The notes under the pieces are model-generated. The model searched no databases and had not been told where the DNA came from. It was given only the letters and a program-made list of their open reading frames with translations. A DNA stretch of 64,000 nt from Bacteroidota bacterium (GTDB taxonomy: Bacteria > Bacteroidota > Bacteroidia > Sphingobacteriales > Sphingobacteriaceae), in contig JAJYRG010000001.1 of the NCBI GenBank assembly GCA_021794195.1, forward strand, positions 12,244 through 76,243. Reading direction: 5' to 3'. A program made the position numbers and the translations under genes. Below are positions 8,864 to 19,635 of the stretch, in pieces; the first letter of the stretch is position 1; every line of letters starts with the position of its first letter.

Positions 8864-9967
8864 ATGAGAAAAACTCTTTTCTTTATTCTGTTATTCAATC
8901 TAGGGCTTTGGGTAGATAGTCCGGCTCAAGTTTTACAGCCTGGTTTTAAGCCTGATGAATACCGTGAAATACTGAAGATTTTATCAGTAACAGCAAGGGA
9001 TAGCTTGAAGAATCGGGATATGTACCCCCGGACGTATAGCCGTATTTACAGATCTCAACCTATGGGGCTGGATAATTTATGGGAACTTTGGCAAAAGGAT
9101 AGAGTGGCAGTGGTCAGCATTCGGGGTACGACAAAGTCGGAAGTAAGTTGGCTGGCTAATTTGTATGCTGCCATGGTACCTGCTACCGGTGATCTTCAAA
9201 TCACCGACTCCATCATTTTCCAGTATAATTTAGCAGAAAACCCCAGGGCAAGTGTACACATAGGGTGGCTGATAAGTACAGCATTCCTTGCTCAGGAAAT
9301 AGTTCCTACCTTAGATAGCCTTGATAAAGCGGGAATTCGGGATGTTATTATAGCAGGACACAGCCAAGGAGGAGCAATTTCTTATCTTTTGACTTCATAC
9401 TTGTATTCACTGCAAACCAAAGGTGATTTATCTTCTGATATTCGGTTTAAAACTTATGCGAGCGCTTCGCCAAAACCCGGGAATTTATATTACGCATACG
9501 ATTATGAATTTAAAACGCAAGGCGGCTGGACGTTTAATGTAGTGAATACGGTAGATTGGGTACCGGAAGTACCATTTTCTATTCAGACTATTAACGATTT
9601 TAATGCAGTAAACCCTATTGCCGGGGCTAAAGAAGCGATAAATAAACAGAGCTTTTTCAAGCGGTTAATCATGAGAAGGGTATATAGAAAAATGGTAAGG
9701 CCCATGAATAAGGCTCAGAAGAATTTTGAAAAGTACTTGGGAGAAAAGGGAAGTAAAACAATTAAGAAGAAGCTGAAAGAATATAAAAAACCAGAATGGT
9801 CACACAATAATAATTTTGTACGTACAGGTCAGACGATAATATTGATGGCAGATGAAGAATATGCCGAGGAATTTCCGGATAGTGATTCTAATTTTTTTGT
9901 TCATCACGATGTGAAAGCTTATTTGTTTTTACTTGATAAGCAATATAAAGAACAATATGAGGAATGA
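8864..9967 (+). CDS. Secreted lipase (class 3)-like protein
   Basis: Signal peptide; IRGT and nucleophile elbow GHSQGGA. Confidence 0.8.
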   Translation: MRKTLFFILLFNLGLWVDSPAQVLQPGFKPDEYREILKILSVTARDSLKNRDMYPRTYSRIYRSQPMGLDNLWELWQKDRVAVVSIRGTTKSEVSWLANLYAAMVPATGDLQITDSIIFQYNLAENPRASVHIGWLISTAFLAQEIVPTLDSLDKAGIRDVIIAGHSQGGAISYLLTSYLYSLQTKGDLSSDIRFKTYASASPKPGNLYYAYDYEFKTQGGWTFNVVNTVDWVPEVPFSIQTINDFNAVNPIAGAKEAINKQSFFKRLIMRRVYRKMVRPMNKAQKNFEKYLGEKGSKTIKKKLKEYKKPEWSHNNNFVRTGQTIILMADEEYAEEFPDSDSNFFVHHDVKAYLFLLDKQYKEQYEE

Positions 9968-10000
9968 TTTATAGTTGGAAGTATACGGAACGAAGAAAAA

Positions 10001-10037
10001 TAAAAAAGCAGCTAACCATTTTTAGCTGCTTTTTTAT
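10001..10037. terminator. Bidirectional terminator between convergent genes
   Basis: AGCAGCTAA-N6-TTAGCTGCT flanked by A-tract and T-tract. Confidence 0.8.
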
Positions 10038-10064
10038 TTTAATTAAATTTTTAATAGGAAAACT

Positions 10065-10907
10065 TTAATCTTCTTTTAATTGACTTGTTCTTTCAATGGA
10101 AACATTGTCTCCTGTGATTGCATTTCCATCTTCATCAACCAATGTTAGTTTTACGTCCAAATCACCTAATGGTGCGCCTGTAATTTCATGGGGTTCCCAA
10201 GAATCTATGGTGAATTCTTGTCCATTGATTTCGGCAATTACCTTATTTCCATCAGGAGAAAGGTTCGTGTTTTCCAAGAAGAAATCTAAAAGAACATTTT
10301 TTGTTTCTTTTTCACCTACATATTCTCCTTTCGGACGGCTGTAAAATAGAGATTCTTCGGCAGGCTCAGGTAATTCTTCTACTTTTCCATCCTCAGTGAT
10401 TTTGAATTTTACTAATTGAGAAGCTTCTGTTGTTTTAATAGCTTCATGAAAAGATCTGGAAAGGAAAGATAATAGATAGTGCTCTGAGTCTAATGCTAAC
10501 GTCACCGTGTGTTCCGGCGCATACAAAGCCTCATAAGGCTCATTGTCCAAAATAAAATGTATATGCTGTCCTTCTGCCGAATTAGCCATATGTTCGGCAT
10601 TTTCATCGTCAGTCATTTCTGTCAGTTCAAAATTGGAAACGGAATATTTTACTGTAAGTTTTACAGAGTCGTCCCCGACTTTTTCTGTTTCCATGGATTC
10701 TATGTGTAGCTCAGCATCTGGGAAAGCTTTAGAGTGTCCGATAGGCTGCAACTGAATATCGGAATCTTCTTGAGCACCTGATTCTTCTCCAATGCCTACC
10801 TCTTCGGTATCGTTTTCACTTTCATCAGAATTGCCTTGGTTACATGACCACAAAGTGGTAGCAAAAGCACAAGCAATGAGCGCTAATTTTAAATGTTTTT
10901 TTTTCAT
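10065..10907 (-). CDS. Hypothetical lipoprotein
   Basis: Lipobox-like TTLWSC followed by an acidic Ser/Glu/Asp linker. Confidence 0.65.
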   Translation of the reverse strand: MKKKHLKLALIACAFATTLWSCNQGNSDESENDTEEVGIGEESGAQEDSDIQLQPIGHSKAFPDAELHIESMETEKVGDDSVKLTVKYSVSNFELTEMTDDENAEHMANSAEGQHIHFILDNEPYEALYAPEHTVTLALDSEHYLLSFLSRSFHEAIKTTEASQLVKFKITEDGKVEELPEPAEESLFYSRPKGEYVGEKETKNVLLDFFLENTNLSPDGNKVIAEINGQEFTIDSWEPHEITGAPLGDLDVKLTLVDEDGNAITGDNVSIERTSQLKED

Positions 10908-11135
10908 TTTTATATTTTAATTAATTATGTGAAAATCTTGAAGATGAGGGCTTTCCTCATGCAGTATATCAAAGTAAACGATTATTTCCCTTTATTTAAA
11001 AAAATATATAGATAAAACAGCTATAAAACACGTATTAATACGCGTCTTGCTACACTTTATCGGATAGAAAAGAGAGAAACCCCTATTGTTTTGCAATGCT
11101 TTTAAAATATAAAGATTGTTTTATCCTTTATATTA

Positions 11136-12509
11136 TTAATTGCTGGCCAGATCCGTATTCATGGGGTCGGCCGTCCATATTTTCAAAACATCACAATCAT
11201 CGTAATCTTCATGGACATGTATGTAAGTTCTTTTTTGACGGGATTCAAACCATTCGCTCAGTTTCCGATTAATTTTATCCTGTGTAGCAGCTTCTTTTAT
11301 CTTCGCAAAATCTTGCTCCAGATTTGCCTCATGCGGGGGAATTCTCGTTTTTAGATAATTAAATTTATACATTCTTTCTCCCCTTTGGTCTGTAAATTCA
11401 AAAGGCTCAGAATATTCTCCTTCTTCTAAAGGATCGATGGCTTTAAATGTGGTTGCGTCTAACTGATCGGTAGGAGTCATCGTAGTGCGTGTTTCCGCAT
11501 GCTCGTTGATGACCATTCCACCGTTAAACTTGGATTCTTGATTATCTGAATAAAGAGAAGCGGCTGTATGAAAGGATACTTCTCCTTCTTTGACTAGATT
11601 ATAGACGCTGTCTATTTTAGCTTTTGCTCTATCCATACTGGCTTGAGTAGGTTTGTTTTTGATTAATACATGTCTTACTTTTACCTCTTCTCCTCTTCTT
11701 TCTAAAACCTGTAAAAAGTGAAATCCAAATTGTGTTTCAAAAACTTCAGAAATTTCTCCTTGATCCAAAGTAAATGCTTGCGCGGAAAACTCTTTCACAT
11801 AAGCATCGCGAGTAGCAAAATCCAACTCCCCTCCATGGGTAGAGGATCCATCTTCAGAATATAAACGTGCAATAGTGCCAAAATCCGACCCATCCAAAAC
11901 TTGTTGTCTGTATCTTTCTGCTTTTTCCCGGAATTGGTTTTTTTCTTCTTTTGTCAGTTTAGGCTCAATAACAATTTCTCCGATTTCTATTTCTGTATCG
12001 AAGCTGGGCAAGCTGTCTTGGTTTAGACCCTCAAAGTATCTTATAACTTCTAAGGGAGTGACATCTATATTCTGTACGATGTTATGCTGCATCATCTCCG
12101 CTTTCAGCTGTTCGGCAACATTGGGCCTCATCTCTTCTTTATATTGTAATATAGAACGGTTGAGAAAAGTTTCCAACCTTTCACGCCCACCGGCTTGTTG
12201 TGTCATATAGCGCATACGTCTATTCAATTCATCGTCCACCTGACTTTCAGAGATTTCGATAGAGTCTATGGCAGCTTGTTGTGCCAATAGCTTTTGAGTG
12301 AGCAATTGTTGTAATATATAACACTTTGCTTCCGGATCTTCTTTTTCACCCTGTGCCAGATATTGTGCGTATTGCATTTCTACATCCGACTGCAAAACAA
12401 TGTTTGATCCTACCGTCGCTACCACTCTGTCAATAAGTTGGGATTGCGCGCGCGCCGAATTTATACAAACAAAAAATAATACCAGTAAACTTAAAAAGTT
12501 GTTTTTCAT
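11136..12509 (-). CDS. SurA-like periplasmic peptidylprolyl isomerase
   Basis: Signal peptide, SurA N-domain (IDRVVATVGSNIVLQSDVE), two parvulin-like segments (FGTIARLYSEDGSSTHGGELDF; VRHVLIKNKPTQ). Confidence 0.88.
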   Translation of the reverse strand: MKNNFLSLLVLFFVCINSARAQSQLIDRVVATVGSNIVLQSDVEMQYAQYLAQGEKEDPEAKCYILQQLLTQKLLAQQAAIDSIEISESQVDDELNRRMRYMTQQAGGRERLETFLNRSILQYKEEMRPNVAEQLKAEMMQHNIVQNIDVTPLEVIRYFEGLNQDSLPSFDTEIEIGEIVIEPKLTKEEKNQFREKAERYRQQVLDGSDFGTIARLYSEDGSSTHGGELDFATRDAYVKEFSAQAFTLDQGEISEVFETQFGFHFLQVLERRGEEVKVRHVLIKNKPTQASMDRAKAKIDSVYNLVKEGEVSFHTAASLYSDNQESKFNGGMVINEHAETRTTMTPTDQLDATTFKAIDPLEEGEYSEPFEFTDQRGERMYKFNYLKTRIPPHEANLEQDFAKIKEAATQDKINRKLSEWFESRQKRTYIHVHEDYDDCDVLKIWTADPMNTDLASN

Positions 12510-12740
12510 TCTATAACTATCAATTTTATTTTGTGTTTTTCGTTAAAATGTTGAGAACACATAAATAAGCTACGCAAAATTATCAGAATAATCTTTATTT
12601 TTATAATGTTTGGAAGAATATCTATTTTAAAATCGATAAAATTTATTAAATGTGTCACAAACAAGCCCTATATAATTCTATTTTTTCTAAATTAAGGCTT
12701 TGATATATTTTCTCTGATGATTTAACTAAATTTAACGTTT

Positions 12741-13847
12741 ATGAACCGTTTTTATATTTTATTGTTTATGCTTTCCGGCGCTTTTGTATTGCAAACTCAG
12801 GCTCAAAAAAACATTCCACTTTTTATTGGCGGATATACCATAGATAATGATAATGAAGGTATTTATATTTATGATTTTAATACTGAAACAGGTTCGTTAA
12901 ATGCGCGCTCAAAGTTAACTTGTGATAACCCTTCTTTTTTAGCTAAAAACAAAGCGCAGGATCGGGTGTATGCAGTGCATGAATTAGAGAAAGGAAGAAT
13001 CAGTGCTTACGCATTTGAGGAGGATTCTTTGAAGTTGATTAATGAGATGGAAATCGATGCAGCCGGGCCTTGTCATATTGCTATAGATCCTGAAGAGAAA
13101 TTTATAGCTGTTTCTAACTATGCGGAAGGAACATTGAGTACCTTTTTAATAGATGAAGAGCATAAAGGGATAGGAGAAGCTTTACAAGAGATTCGGTATG
13201 AAGGCAGAGGGATCCATCCGGAAAGACAGGAAGGGCCCCATATTCACTCTGCTTTTTTTGACGATGTGCGTGATCAAGTGCATGTTCAGGATTTAGGCAC
13301 AGATAAAATGTATGTGTATTCTATAGATTACTCGGATGAAGAAGGCCCCCGGTTGCTGTTAAAACAGGTTATTGAGAGTCAACAGGGCGGAGGGCCGAGA
13401 CATATTACTTTTAATGAAGATAAAACAGTGATGTATGCCTTGATGGAGTTATCTTCTGTTATTGAAATGTACCGTAATATTGATGATCAATGGTTGAGAG
13501 TACAGTCTATAAAGCTCAATGCTCCGGACTTTAAAGGACAGGTTGGAGCAGCAGAGATCAGGATTTCCAAGGATGGGAAGTTTCTATATGCCAGCGATCG
13601 TCTTGATTCGAATAAAATATTTTCGTTTAATATAGGTGAGAATGGCTTTTTAACGAAAGCTGGTGAATGGGAGACTTTTGGGGAGGGTCCGAGAGGTTTT
13701 ACTCTTTCTCCGGAAGGAGATTTTTTAGTAGTAGCTAACCAATTGACCAATAATGTGGTCGTGTTTAAAATAAATAAAGAAGAAGGCAGTTTGTCTCCCA
13801 CGGATCATGAAATAAATACAGAGGCACCTACTGTTGTTCTTTTTTAA
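12741..13847 (+). CDS. Lactonase family (6-phosphogluconolactonase-like beta-propeller) protein, secreted
   Basis: Signal peptide; GPHIHSAFFDD, GGGPRHITFN, GPRGFTLSPEGDFLVVANQ motifs. Confidence 0.88.
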   Translation: MNRFYILLFMLSGAFVLQTQAQKNIPLFIGGYTIDNDNEGIYIYDFNTETGSLNARSKLTCDNPSFLAKNKAQDRVYAVHELEKGRISAYAFEEDSLKLINEMEIDAAGPCHIAIDPEEKFIAVSNYAEGTLSTFLIDEEHKGIGEALQEIRYEGRGIHPERQEGPHIHSAFFDDVRDQVHVQDLGTDKMYVYSIDYSDEEGPRLLLKQVIESQQGGGPRHITFNEDKTVMYALMELSSVIEMYRNIDDQWLRVQSIKLNAPDFKGQVGAAEIRISKDGKFLYASDRLDSNKIFSFNIGENGFLTKAGEWETFGEGPRGFTLSPEGDFLVVANQLTNNVVVFKINKEEGSLSPTDHEINTEAPTVVLF

Positions 13848-14024
13848 TTTTCTCTGAAAAAATAAAAAAGAGGGTTTTAAAAAAGTAAGGCTATTGGACA
13901 TATTCAAGAGCAGTATGCTTTTTTTGTATAAAAAAAAGTTGTAATTTTAAAAAACCGGTAAGAAGGTGGAGTTCGACTTTCATTGAAATTATTATGTCCC
14001 TAGATTATATTTATTGCAAATTTA

Positions 14025-14549
14025 ATGGGTAAAAATGAATATATATTTAAAGAATATTATCAACGGCTATGCCTGTATGCCTATAAGCTCGTAGATGATA
14101 TGTTTCTTGCAGAAGATATTGTCCAAGATGCTTTTTGTTCGTTTTTAGATAAATCAGGAGATGTTTCTGAGGATGAAAAAGCAATCCGTCAATATTTGTA
14201 TTCATCTGTGAGGTTTTTAATTTATAATCACTATCGTAAAAATAAAGCAAGGCAGGTTTATTGGGAGAAAACTAGATATGTAGAAGCTGAGAACTCCTCA
14301 TTCGAAAGAGAGATAATATATGCAGAAGTAATGAATGAGGTTTTGAAAATAATAGAGACGATGCCAGAGGCATGTGCAAATATTTTCCGTAAAGGATATT
14401 TAGAAGAGCTTTCGAATAAAGAAATTGCTGAAGAATTAGATGTAAGTGTCAATACTGTAAAAACCCAAAAGCGTAGAGGAATGAAGATTTTGTTAAATAA
14501 AATCCATCCCGAATATATATCCCTATTCCTGTTGTTTCTTCAGAAATAA
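14025..14549 (+). CDS. ECF-type RNA polymerase sigma factor
   Basis: Region 2 AEDIVQDAFCSFL; region 4 NKEIAEELDVSVNTVKTQKRRGMKIL; followed by a FecR gene. Confidence 0.92.
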   Translation: MGKNEYIFKEYYQRLCLYAYKLVDDMFLAEDIVQDAFCSFLDKSGDVSEDEKAIRQYLYSSVRFLIYNHYRKNKARQVYWEKTRYVEAENSSFEREIIYAEVMNEVLKIIETMPEACANIFRKGYLEELSNKEIAEELDVSVNTVKTQKRRGMKILLNKIHPEYISLFLLFLQK

Positions 14550-14607
14550 AAGATTATTTATTTTTTTGTCACCCTTTTGTCTTCTCAATGTTACTATATA
14601 TATAGAG

Positions 14608-15783
14608 ATGACAAATAAACCAAGATATATTGCCAGTTTGATAAACCGATATTTAACGGATGATTTATCAAATGACGAATACCACGATCTGTTGGAATGG
14701 TTGGCGGAAGATCCGGCAAACAAGCAATTGTTTCAGCGATTTACCGATAGCAAACATTATCAAAAGGATATCAAATTTTTATTGGGTTTGGATTTGGAAG
14801 TGGCCTGGCAAAAAACGAAAAGCAAAAGAATAAAAACGGATCCGAAGGTATCGATCAGATCTAATTGGATGAAAATAGCAGTGGCCGTATTGCTTATTTT
14901 TGTAGGCGCTTGGTTTGTATGGCAAAATCCAGTGAGAAGTATCCAAAGTGATGATTCGACCACTTCAGAAGAACGATCTCATGATATTGACCCTGCAAAT
15001 GGAGGGGCTAATTTGGTGCGTTCGGACGGATCTATTATAAAAATAGAGTCTGAAGAATTAATAATCGATCAAGGAGGAGTTCATTTGGCCTCAGGAGAAA
15101 AAGAGAGAACGATAGAGTTTACCAAGAGCGAGCAGTTGGCCAAAACAATGAATACTTTGGAAGTTCCTAAAGCTAAATACCTCAAGATATTATTAGCAGA
15201 TGGTACAAAAGTATGGATCAATTCCATGTCTAAATTGCATTTCCCTTCTGATTTTTCTGTGGTGGAGCGTAGAGTAATTTTAGAAGGAGAAGCTTTTTTT
15301 GATGTAGCAGAAGATGGAGATCGACCTTTTATTGTTGAATCCAAGGAAACGGAAATCAAAGTGTTAGGGACAGAGTTTAATGTTAATTCTTACGGAAAGA
15401 CCGTTGAAACAGCTTTAAAGCAAGGAAGTGTTTTGGTGGAAAGAGGAGAGAAAAGTCTGGTTTTGAAACCTGGGGAATATGCGGAAGCAAATGAAAAAGG
15501 TATAAAAAAATCTATAGTAGATCTGGACTATGTACTTGCTTGGAAAAATGATGAGTTTTTATTCCATAATGATAATATTATCACAATAGCTTCTCAAATT
15601 TCCAGATGGTATGGTGTGGAGGTGAAGTTCCAAGGAGAAGTGATGTACGATAGACTTTACACAGGCTCAGTAAGCAGAAAAGCAAAATTATCCGAAACTA
15701 TGGATATGCTTGAGTTTGTAAGTGATTTATCTTTCAAGCTTGATGGCAATAAATTGATTATTAAAAAAGAGGAAAAAATATAA
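14608..15783 (+). CDS. FecR-domain anti-sigma factor (track ORF starts at 14566; the ATG at 14608 is preferred)
   Basis: Single TM segment, FecR motifs (VPKAKYLKILLADGTKVWINSMSKLHFP; VEGEAFFDV-like), pairing with ECF sigma. Confidence 0.9.
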   Translation: MTNKPRYIASLINRYLTDDLSNDEYHDLLEWLAEDPANKQLFQRFTDSKHYQKDIKFLLGLDLEVAWQKTKSKRIKTDPKVSIRSNWMKIAVAVLLIFVGAWFVWQNPVRSIQSDDSTTSEERSHDIDPANGGANLVRSDGSIIKIESEELIIDQGGVHLASGEKERTIEFTKSEQLAKTMNTLEVPKAKYLKILLADGTKVWINSMSKLHFPSDFSVVERRVILEGEAFFDVAEDGDRPFIVESKETEIKVLGTEFNVNSYGKTVETALKQGSVLVERGEKSLVLKPGEYAEANEKGIKKSIVDLDYVLAWKNDEFLFHNDNIITIASQISRWYGVEVKFQGEVMYDRLYTGSVSRKAKLSETMDMLEFVSDLSFKLDGNKLIIKKEEKI

Positions 15784-15815
15784 TCCAATGAAATAAAAGA
15801 TGCTGATTTTGATAG

Positions 15816-15847
15816 TAAAACAGGAATGTTGCCGCATTCCTGTTTTA
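15816..15847 (+). terminator. 13-bp perfect hairpin between fecR and susC-like genes
   Basis: TAAAACAGGAATG-TTGCCG-CATTCCTGTTTTA. Confidence 0.7.
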
Positions 15848-15914
15848 AATAAATTAAAAGGAAAAAATAAATACAAATTACGATAAACTTTAACCCTTTA
15901 ACACATGTAAATGT

Positions 15915-18900
15915 ATGAATAACTTATTATTTCGCAAAAAACAAAAACGGGACTGTGTATACCCTGATTTTTGCAAAATTCTTCGAATTATGAGAATAGG
16001 TATATGGTTGCTTTTTTCTTTTGTAACTGCGGTACAGGCGAATGGAATTGCCCAAAATGTGACATTAAATTTTAAGAACGCGAATATTTCTACAGTTTTT
16101 GATGAAATTTCGAAACAGACGGATATGAAGTTTCTCTATCCGAATACAGTTGTGGAGAAAGCTCAACGTGTTAATGTATCTGTGAATAATATTTCGATTG
16201 AAGAAGCCCTAAATCAGCTTCTTGCCAAAGAAGGTATGTCTTATTCGATTATCGCAAACACAGTTTCTGTGAAACTGTCTGAAAAGCAAGGTGGTGTTTC
16301 TTCTATAAACGTGTTACAACAAAAGATAACCGGAACCGTTCGCAATACCAATAATGAACTCCTAGGTGGCGCTACTGTGACAGTAAAAGGTACAACAAGG
16401 AGTGTTACTACGGAAAATAACGGAAGTTTTGAAATTTCGGCAACTTCAGAAGATGTTTTGCTTATCTCCTATGTAGGGCATAACGGCGAAGAAGTAGTAG
16501 TGGGCGACAGGACGAACATTTCAATAACTTTGACAGAATCAGCCAGTGAAATAGAAACAGTAGAAGTAGTCGCTACAGGGTATCAAAAGCTCGATAGAAA
16601 GTTTTTTACAGGCTCTACTTCGAAAGTTACGGCAGAAGATTCGGAACGGAGCGGGGTTCCTGATATTACACGTATGTTGGAAGGCCAAGCCGCCGGTGTT
16701 TCCATTCAAAACGTTTCGGGAACCTTTGGTGCTGCTCCAAAAGTAAGGGTGAGAGGTGCTACTTCCTTATCCGGAGATAATAAGCCTTTATGGGTAGTTG
16801 ATGGAATTATCCTTGAAGATGTAGTTAACATATCAAACGAAGAGTTATCAACAGGTGATGCAAATACGCTATTAGGATCATCAGTAGCTGGGATAAATCC
16901 GGACGATATTGAGTCTTTTACCATATTGAAAGATGCTGCTGCAACAGCAATGTATGGTGCGAGAGCCATGAATGGAGTAATAGTGGTAACGACTAAATCA
17001 GGCAAAAACACAGAAGGCCAGGCAAATTTAAATTATTCTGGAACATTCACTACTTATCTAAAGCCCAATTACAGTCAATTTGATATCATGAATTCTGCAG
17101 AGCAGATGTCCGTGTTAATGGAGATGGAAAATAAAGGGTATTTCAGCCACGCAGGTATGTCCAACGTTTCAAATGGTGGGGTTTTTACGAAAATGTATGA
17201 CTTAATGTATGATTATGACGAAGAGACCGATTCATTTGCCTTAAAAAACACTTTGGATGAAAGATTAAATTTTTTAGGAAGATATGCAGAAGCCAATACA
17301 GATTGGTTTGATGTTTTATTTAGGAACTCTTTACTTCAGGAGCACTCAATAAATGCGACAGTGGGAACAGAAAAGGCCCAAACGTATGTTTCTACAAGCT
17401 TTACTTCTGATAATGGACAAACATTAGGAGACAATGTTAAGAGGTTCACTGGTAATTTACGGGAAAACATTAACATTTCAGATAAAGTAAAGTTCGAAAT
17501 GTTAATTAATGGGTCTATTAGAGACCAAAGAGCACCGGGGACTTTGACCAGACAATCGGATCCTGTTTATGGCTCTTATTCAAGGGATTTTGATATTAAT
17601 CCATATTCATATGCTTTGAATACGAGTAGATTAATGACTCCGTATAATGAAAATGGAGATCTGGAATATTTTACACGCTCTTACGCCCCATTTAATATTA
17701 TAAATGAATTAAATACAAATTACATGGATCTTAAATCTATTGATTTGAAAGTGCAGGGAGGTTTAACTTACCATGTTATTCCCCAACTAACTTACTCAGT
17801 AGATGCGGCTTACCGTTATGGAATGACGGAAAGAAGTCATAATATTGAATCGCAATCGAATATGGCATCGGCTTTTAGAGCAAATCCAAATGCTGTCGTC
17901 AACAAAAACAATAAGTTTTTATATGATGATCCTGACTTCCCGAACGATCCAGCGTTAATTATTCTACCCGAAGGAGGCTTTTTTAATGTGAACAACAATA
18001 GTTTGAAAAACTATTATTTCCGACAAAATTTAGAATTTAACGAATCTTTTAATAGCATCCATAAATTAAATTTCTTTGGCTCTATGGAGTTGAGGTACAC
18101 TGATAGAGATAGATCCAATTTTGAAGGCGTAGGCTATCAGTATGAGAATGGGGGACTTGTCAATCCAAATTACAGATTTTTCAAAAAAATGAGCGAAGCT
18201 GGCGATCCTTATTTCGGAATGAGCTATGGGAAAGACAGAAGTGTGGCATTCATGGGACGTGGAGCATATAATTTATTAGACCGGTATTCGTTGAATGCGA
18301 CGGTTAGATATGATGGTTCGAACAGGATGGGCTTATCCCGCTCTGTGCGTTGGCTCCCCACGTGGAATTTGTCAGGAGCATGGAATGTGGACGAAGAGTC
18401 TTTCTATCCTGACAATCCATACTTGAGTTCCGTTCGGTTAAGAGGTACATACGGTTTAGTTGCCAATATGGGGAACGCCAATAACTCTACAGCTTTGTTT
18501 TACAACCGCACTACATACAGACCCTATGAAAATGAAAAAGAAACAATGGTTTATATCTCAAGTTTAGAAAACTCAGAACTGACATGGGAAAAACTTTATG
18601 AATTTAATATCGGAGCCGATTTGGGAATCTATGATGATAAGATTGATGTGACCGTTGATTACTATAAAAGAGATATTTTTGATTTACTCGGAAATTTAAA
18701 AACTTCCGGTGTAGGAGGTGAAAAAACAAAATATGCCAATTACGGAAAAATGAAATCTCATGGAGTAGAATTAACTATTGCAGGAAACCCCATTTCAGAA
18801 CAGGATGGCTTTAAGTGGAGAACGCAGTTTAACTTCGCCATAAATAAAAATAAGGTAACCAGATTAGAAGTAAATCCAAATATATGGAGTCTGGTACGCT

Positions 18901-19622
18901 CCGAAGGAGCTCCCATGAAGGGATATGCCCAAAGAGGCCTGTTTTCTATAGCATTTGACGGTTTAGATAGTGAATATGGGTACCCTACATTTGTAGGTAC
19001 AGATGGAACAAATAAAGAACCTTATATTTACCTTCAAAATACTACAGACGTAGAGCATTTGGTGTATCATGGACCTGTTGACCCTGTTTTTACAGGAGGT
19101 TTTTATAATAGGTTTTCATATAAAGGGTTTACACTCTCTGGATTGATTACTTTTGCTCAGGGGAATGCCGTAAGATTACAGCCTACTATTTCATCCAATT
19201 ATTCAGATATGAATTCTATGACCAAAGATATGGTGAATAGATGGTTGTTCCCCGGCGATGAAAATATCACTAACATTCCAGCTATAACGGATGAATTTAC
19301 GAATTCTAATAATATCATCCGTCCGAATGGGACATCTACCAATGCTAGGTATCCTTACAATGCTTATAACTATTCTGATCAACGGGTAGCGAAAGGGGAT
19401 TTTATCCGGTTGAAAAATATATCTATTACTTATGAGCTTCCTACACGTTGGGTAAACAAAGCAAAATTATCCCATGCTCAGCTAGCATTGGTAGGTAATA
19501 ACATCGCACTTTTATATTCCGATAAAAGGCTGAATGGCGCTGACCCGGAATTTTTCAATAACGGTGGAGTGGCCATGCCTATTCCGAAGCAATACACACT
19601 ATCTTTAAAATTAGGCTTATAA
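15915..19622 (+). CDS. SusC/RagA-family TonB-dependent outer-membrane transporter with N-terminal STN domain
   Basis: STN segment (VTLNFKNANISTVFDEISKQTDMKFLYP), carboxypeptidase-like domain (ITGTVRNTNNELLGGATVTVKGT), plug (SGVPDITRMLEGQAAGV; LKDAAATAMYGARAMNGVIVVTTKSG). Confidence 0.97.
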   Translation: MNNLLFRKKQKRDCVYPDFCKILRIMRIGIWLLFSFVTAVQANGIAQNVTLNFKNANISTVFDEISKQTDMKFLYPNTVVEKAQRVNVSVNNISIEEALNQLLAKEGMSYSIIANTVSVKLSEKQGGVSSINVLQQKITGTVRNTNNELLGGATVTVKGTTRSVTTENNGSFEISATSEDVLLISYVGHNGEEVVVGDRTNISITLTESASEIETVEVVATGYQKLDRKFFTGSTSKVTAEDSERSGVPDITRMLEGQAAGVSIQNVSGTFGAAPKVRVRGATSLSGDNKPLWVVDGIILEDVVNISNEELSTGDANTLLGSSVAGINPDDIESFTILKDAAATAMYGARAMNGVIVVTTKSGKNTEGQANLNYSGTFTTYLKPNYSQFDIMNSAEQMSVLMEMENKGYFSHAGMSNVSNGGVFTKMYDLMYDYDEETDSFALKNTLDERLNFLGRYAEANTDWFDVLFRNSLLQEHSINATVGTEKAQTYVSTSFTSDNGQTLGDNVKRFTGNLRENINISDKVKFEMLINGSIRDQRAPGTLTRQSDPVYGSYSRDFDINPYSYALNTSRLMTPYNENGDLEYFTRSYAPFNIINELNTNYMDLKSIDLKVQGGLTYHVIPQLTYSVDAAYRYGMTERSHNIESQSNMASAFRANPNAVVNKNNKFLYDDPDFPNDPALIILPEGGFFNVNNNSLKNYYFRQNLEFNESFNSIHKLNFFGSMELRYTDRDRSNFEGVGYQYENGGLVNPNYRFFKKMSEAGDPYFGMSYGKDRSVAFMGRGAYNLLDRYSLNATVRYDGSNRMGLSRSVRWLPTWNLSGAWNVDEESFYPDNPYLSSVRLRGTYGLVANMGNANNSTALFYNRTTYRPYENEKETMVYISSLENSELTWEKLYEFNIGADLGIYDDKIDVTVDYYKRDIFDLLGNLKTSGVGGEKTKYANYGKMKSHGVELTIAGNPISEQDGFKWRTQFNFAINKNKVTRLEVNPNIWSLVRSEGAPMKGYAQRGLFSIAFDGLDSEYGYPTFVGTDGTNKEPYIYLQNTTDVEHLVYHGPVDPVFTGGFYNRFSYKGFTLSGLITFAQGNAVRLQPTISSNYSDMNSMTKDMVNRWLFPGDENITNIPAITDEFTNSNNIIRPNGTSTNARYPYNAYNYSDQRVAKGDFIRLKNISITYELPTRWVNKAKLSHAQLALVGNNIALLYSDKRLNGADPEFFNNGGVAMPIPKQYTLSLKLGL

Positions 19623-19635
19623 AAACAATAGAATA

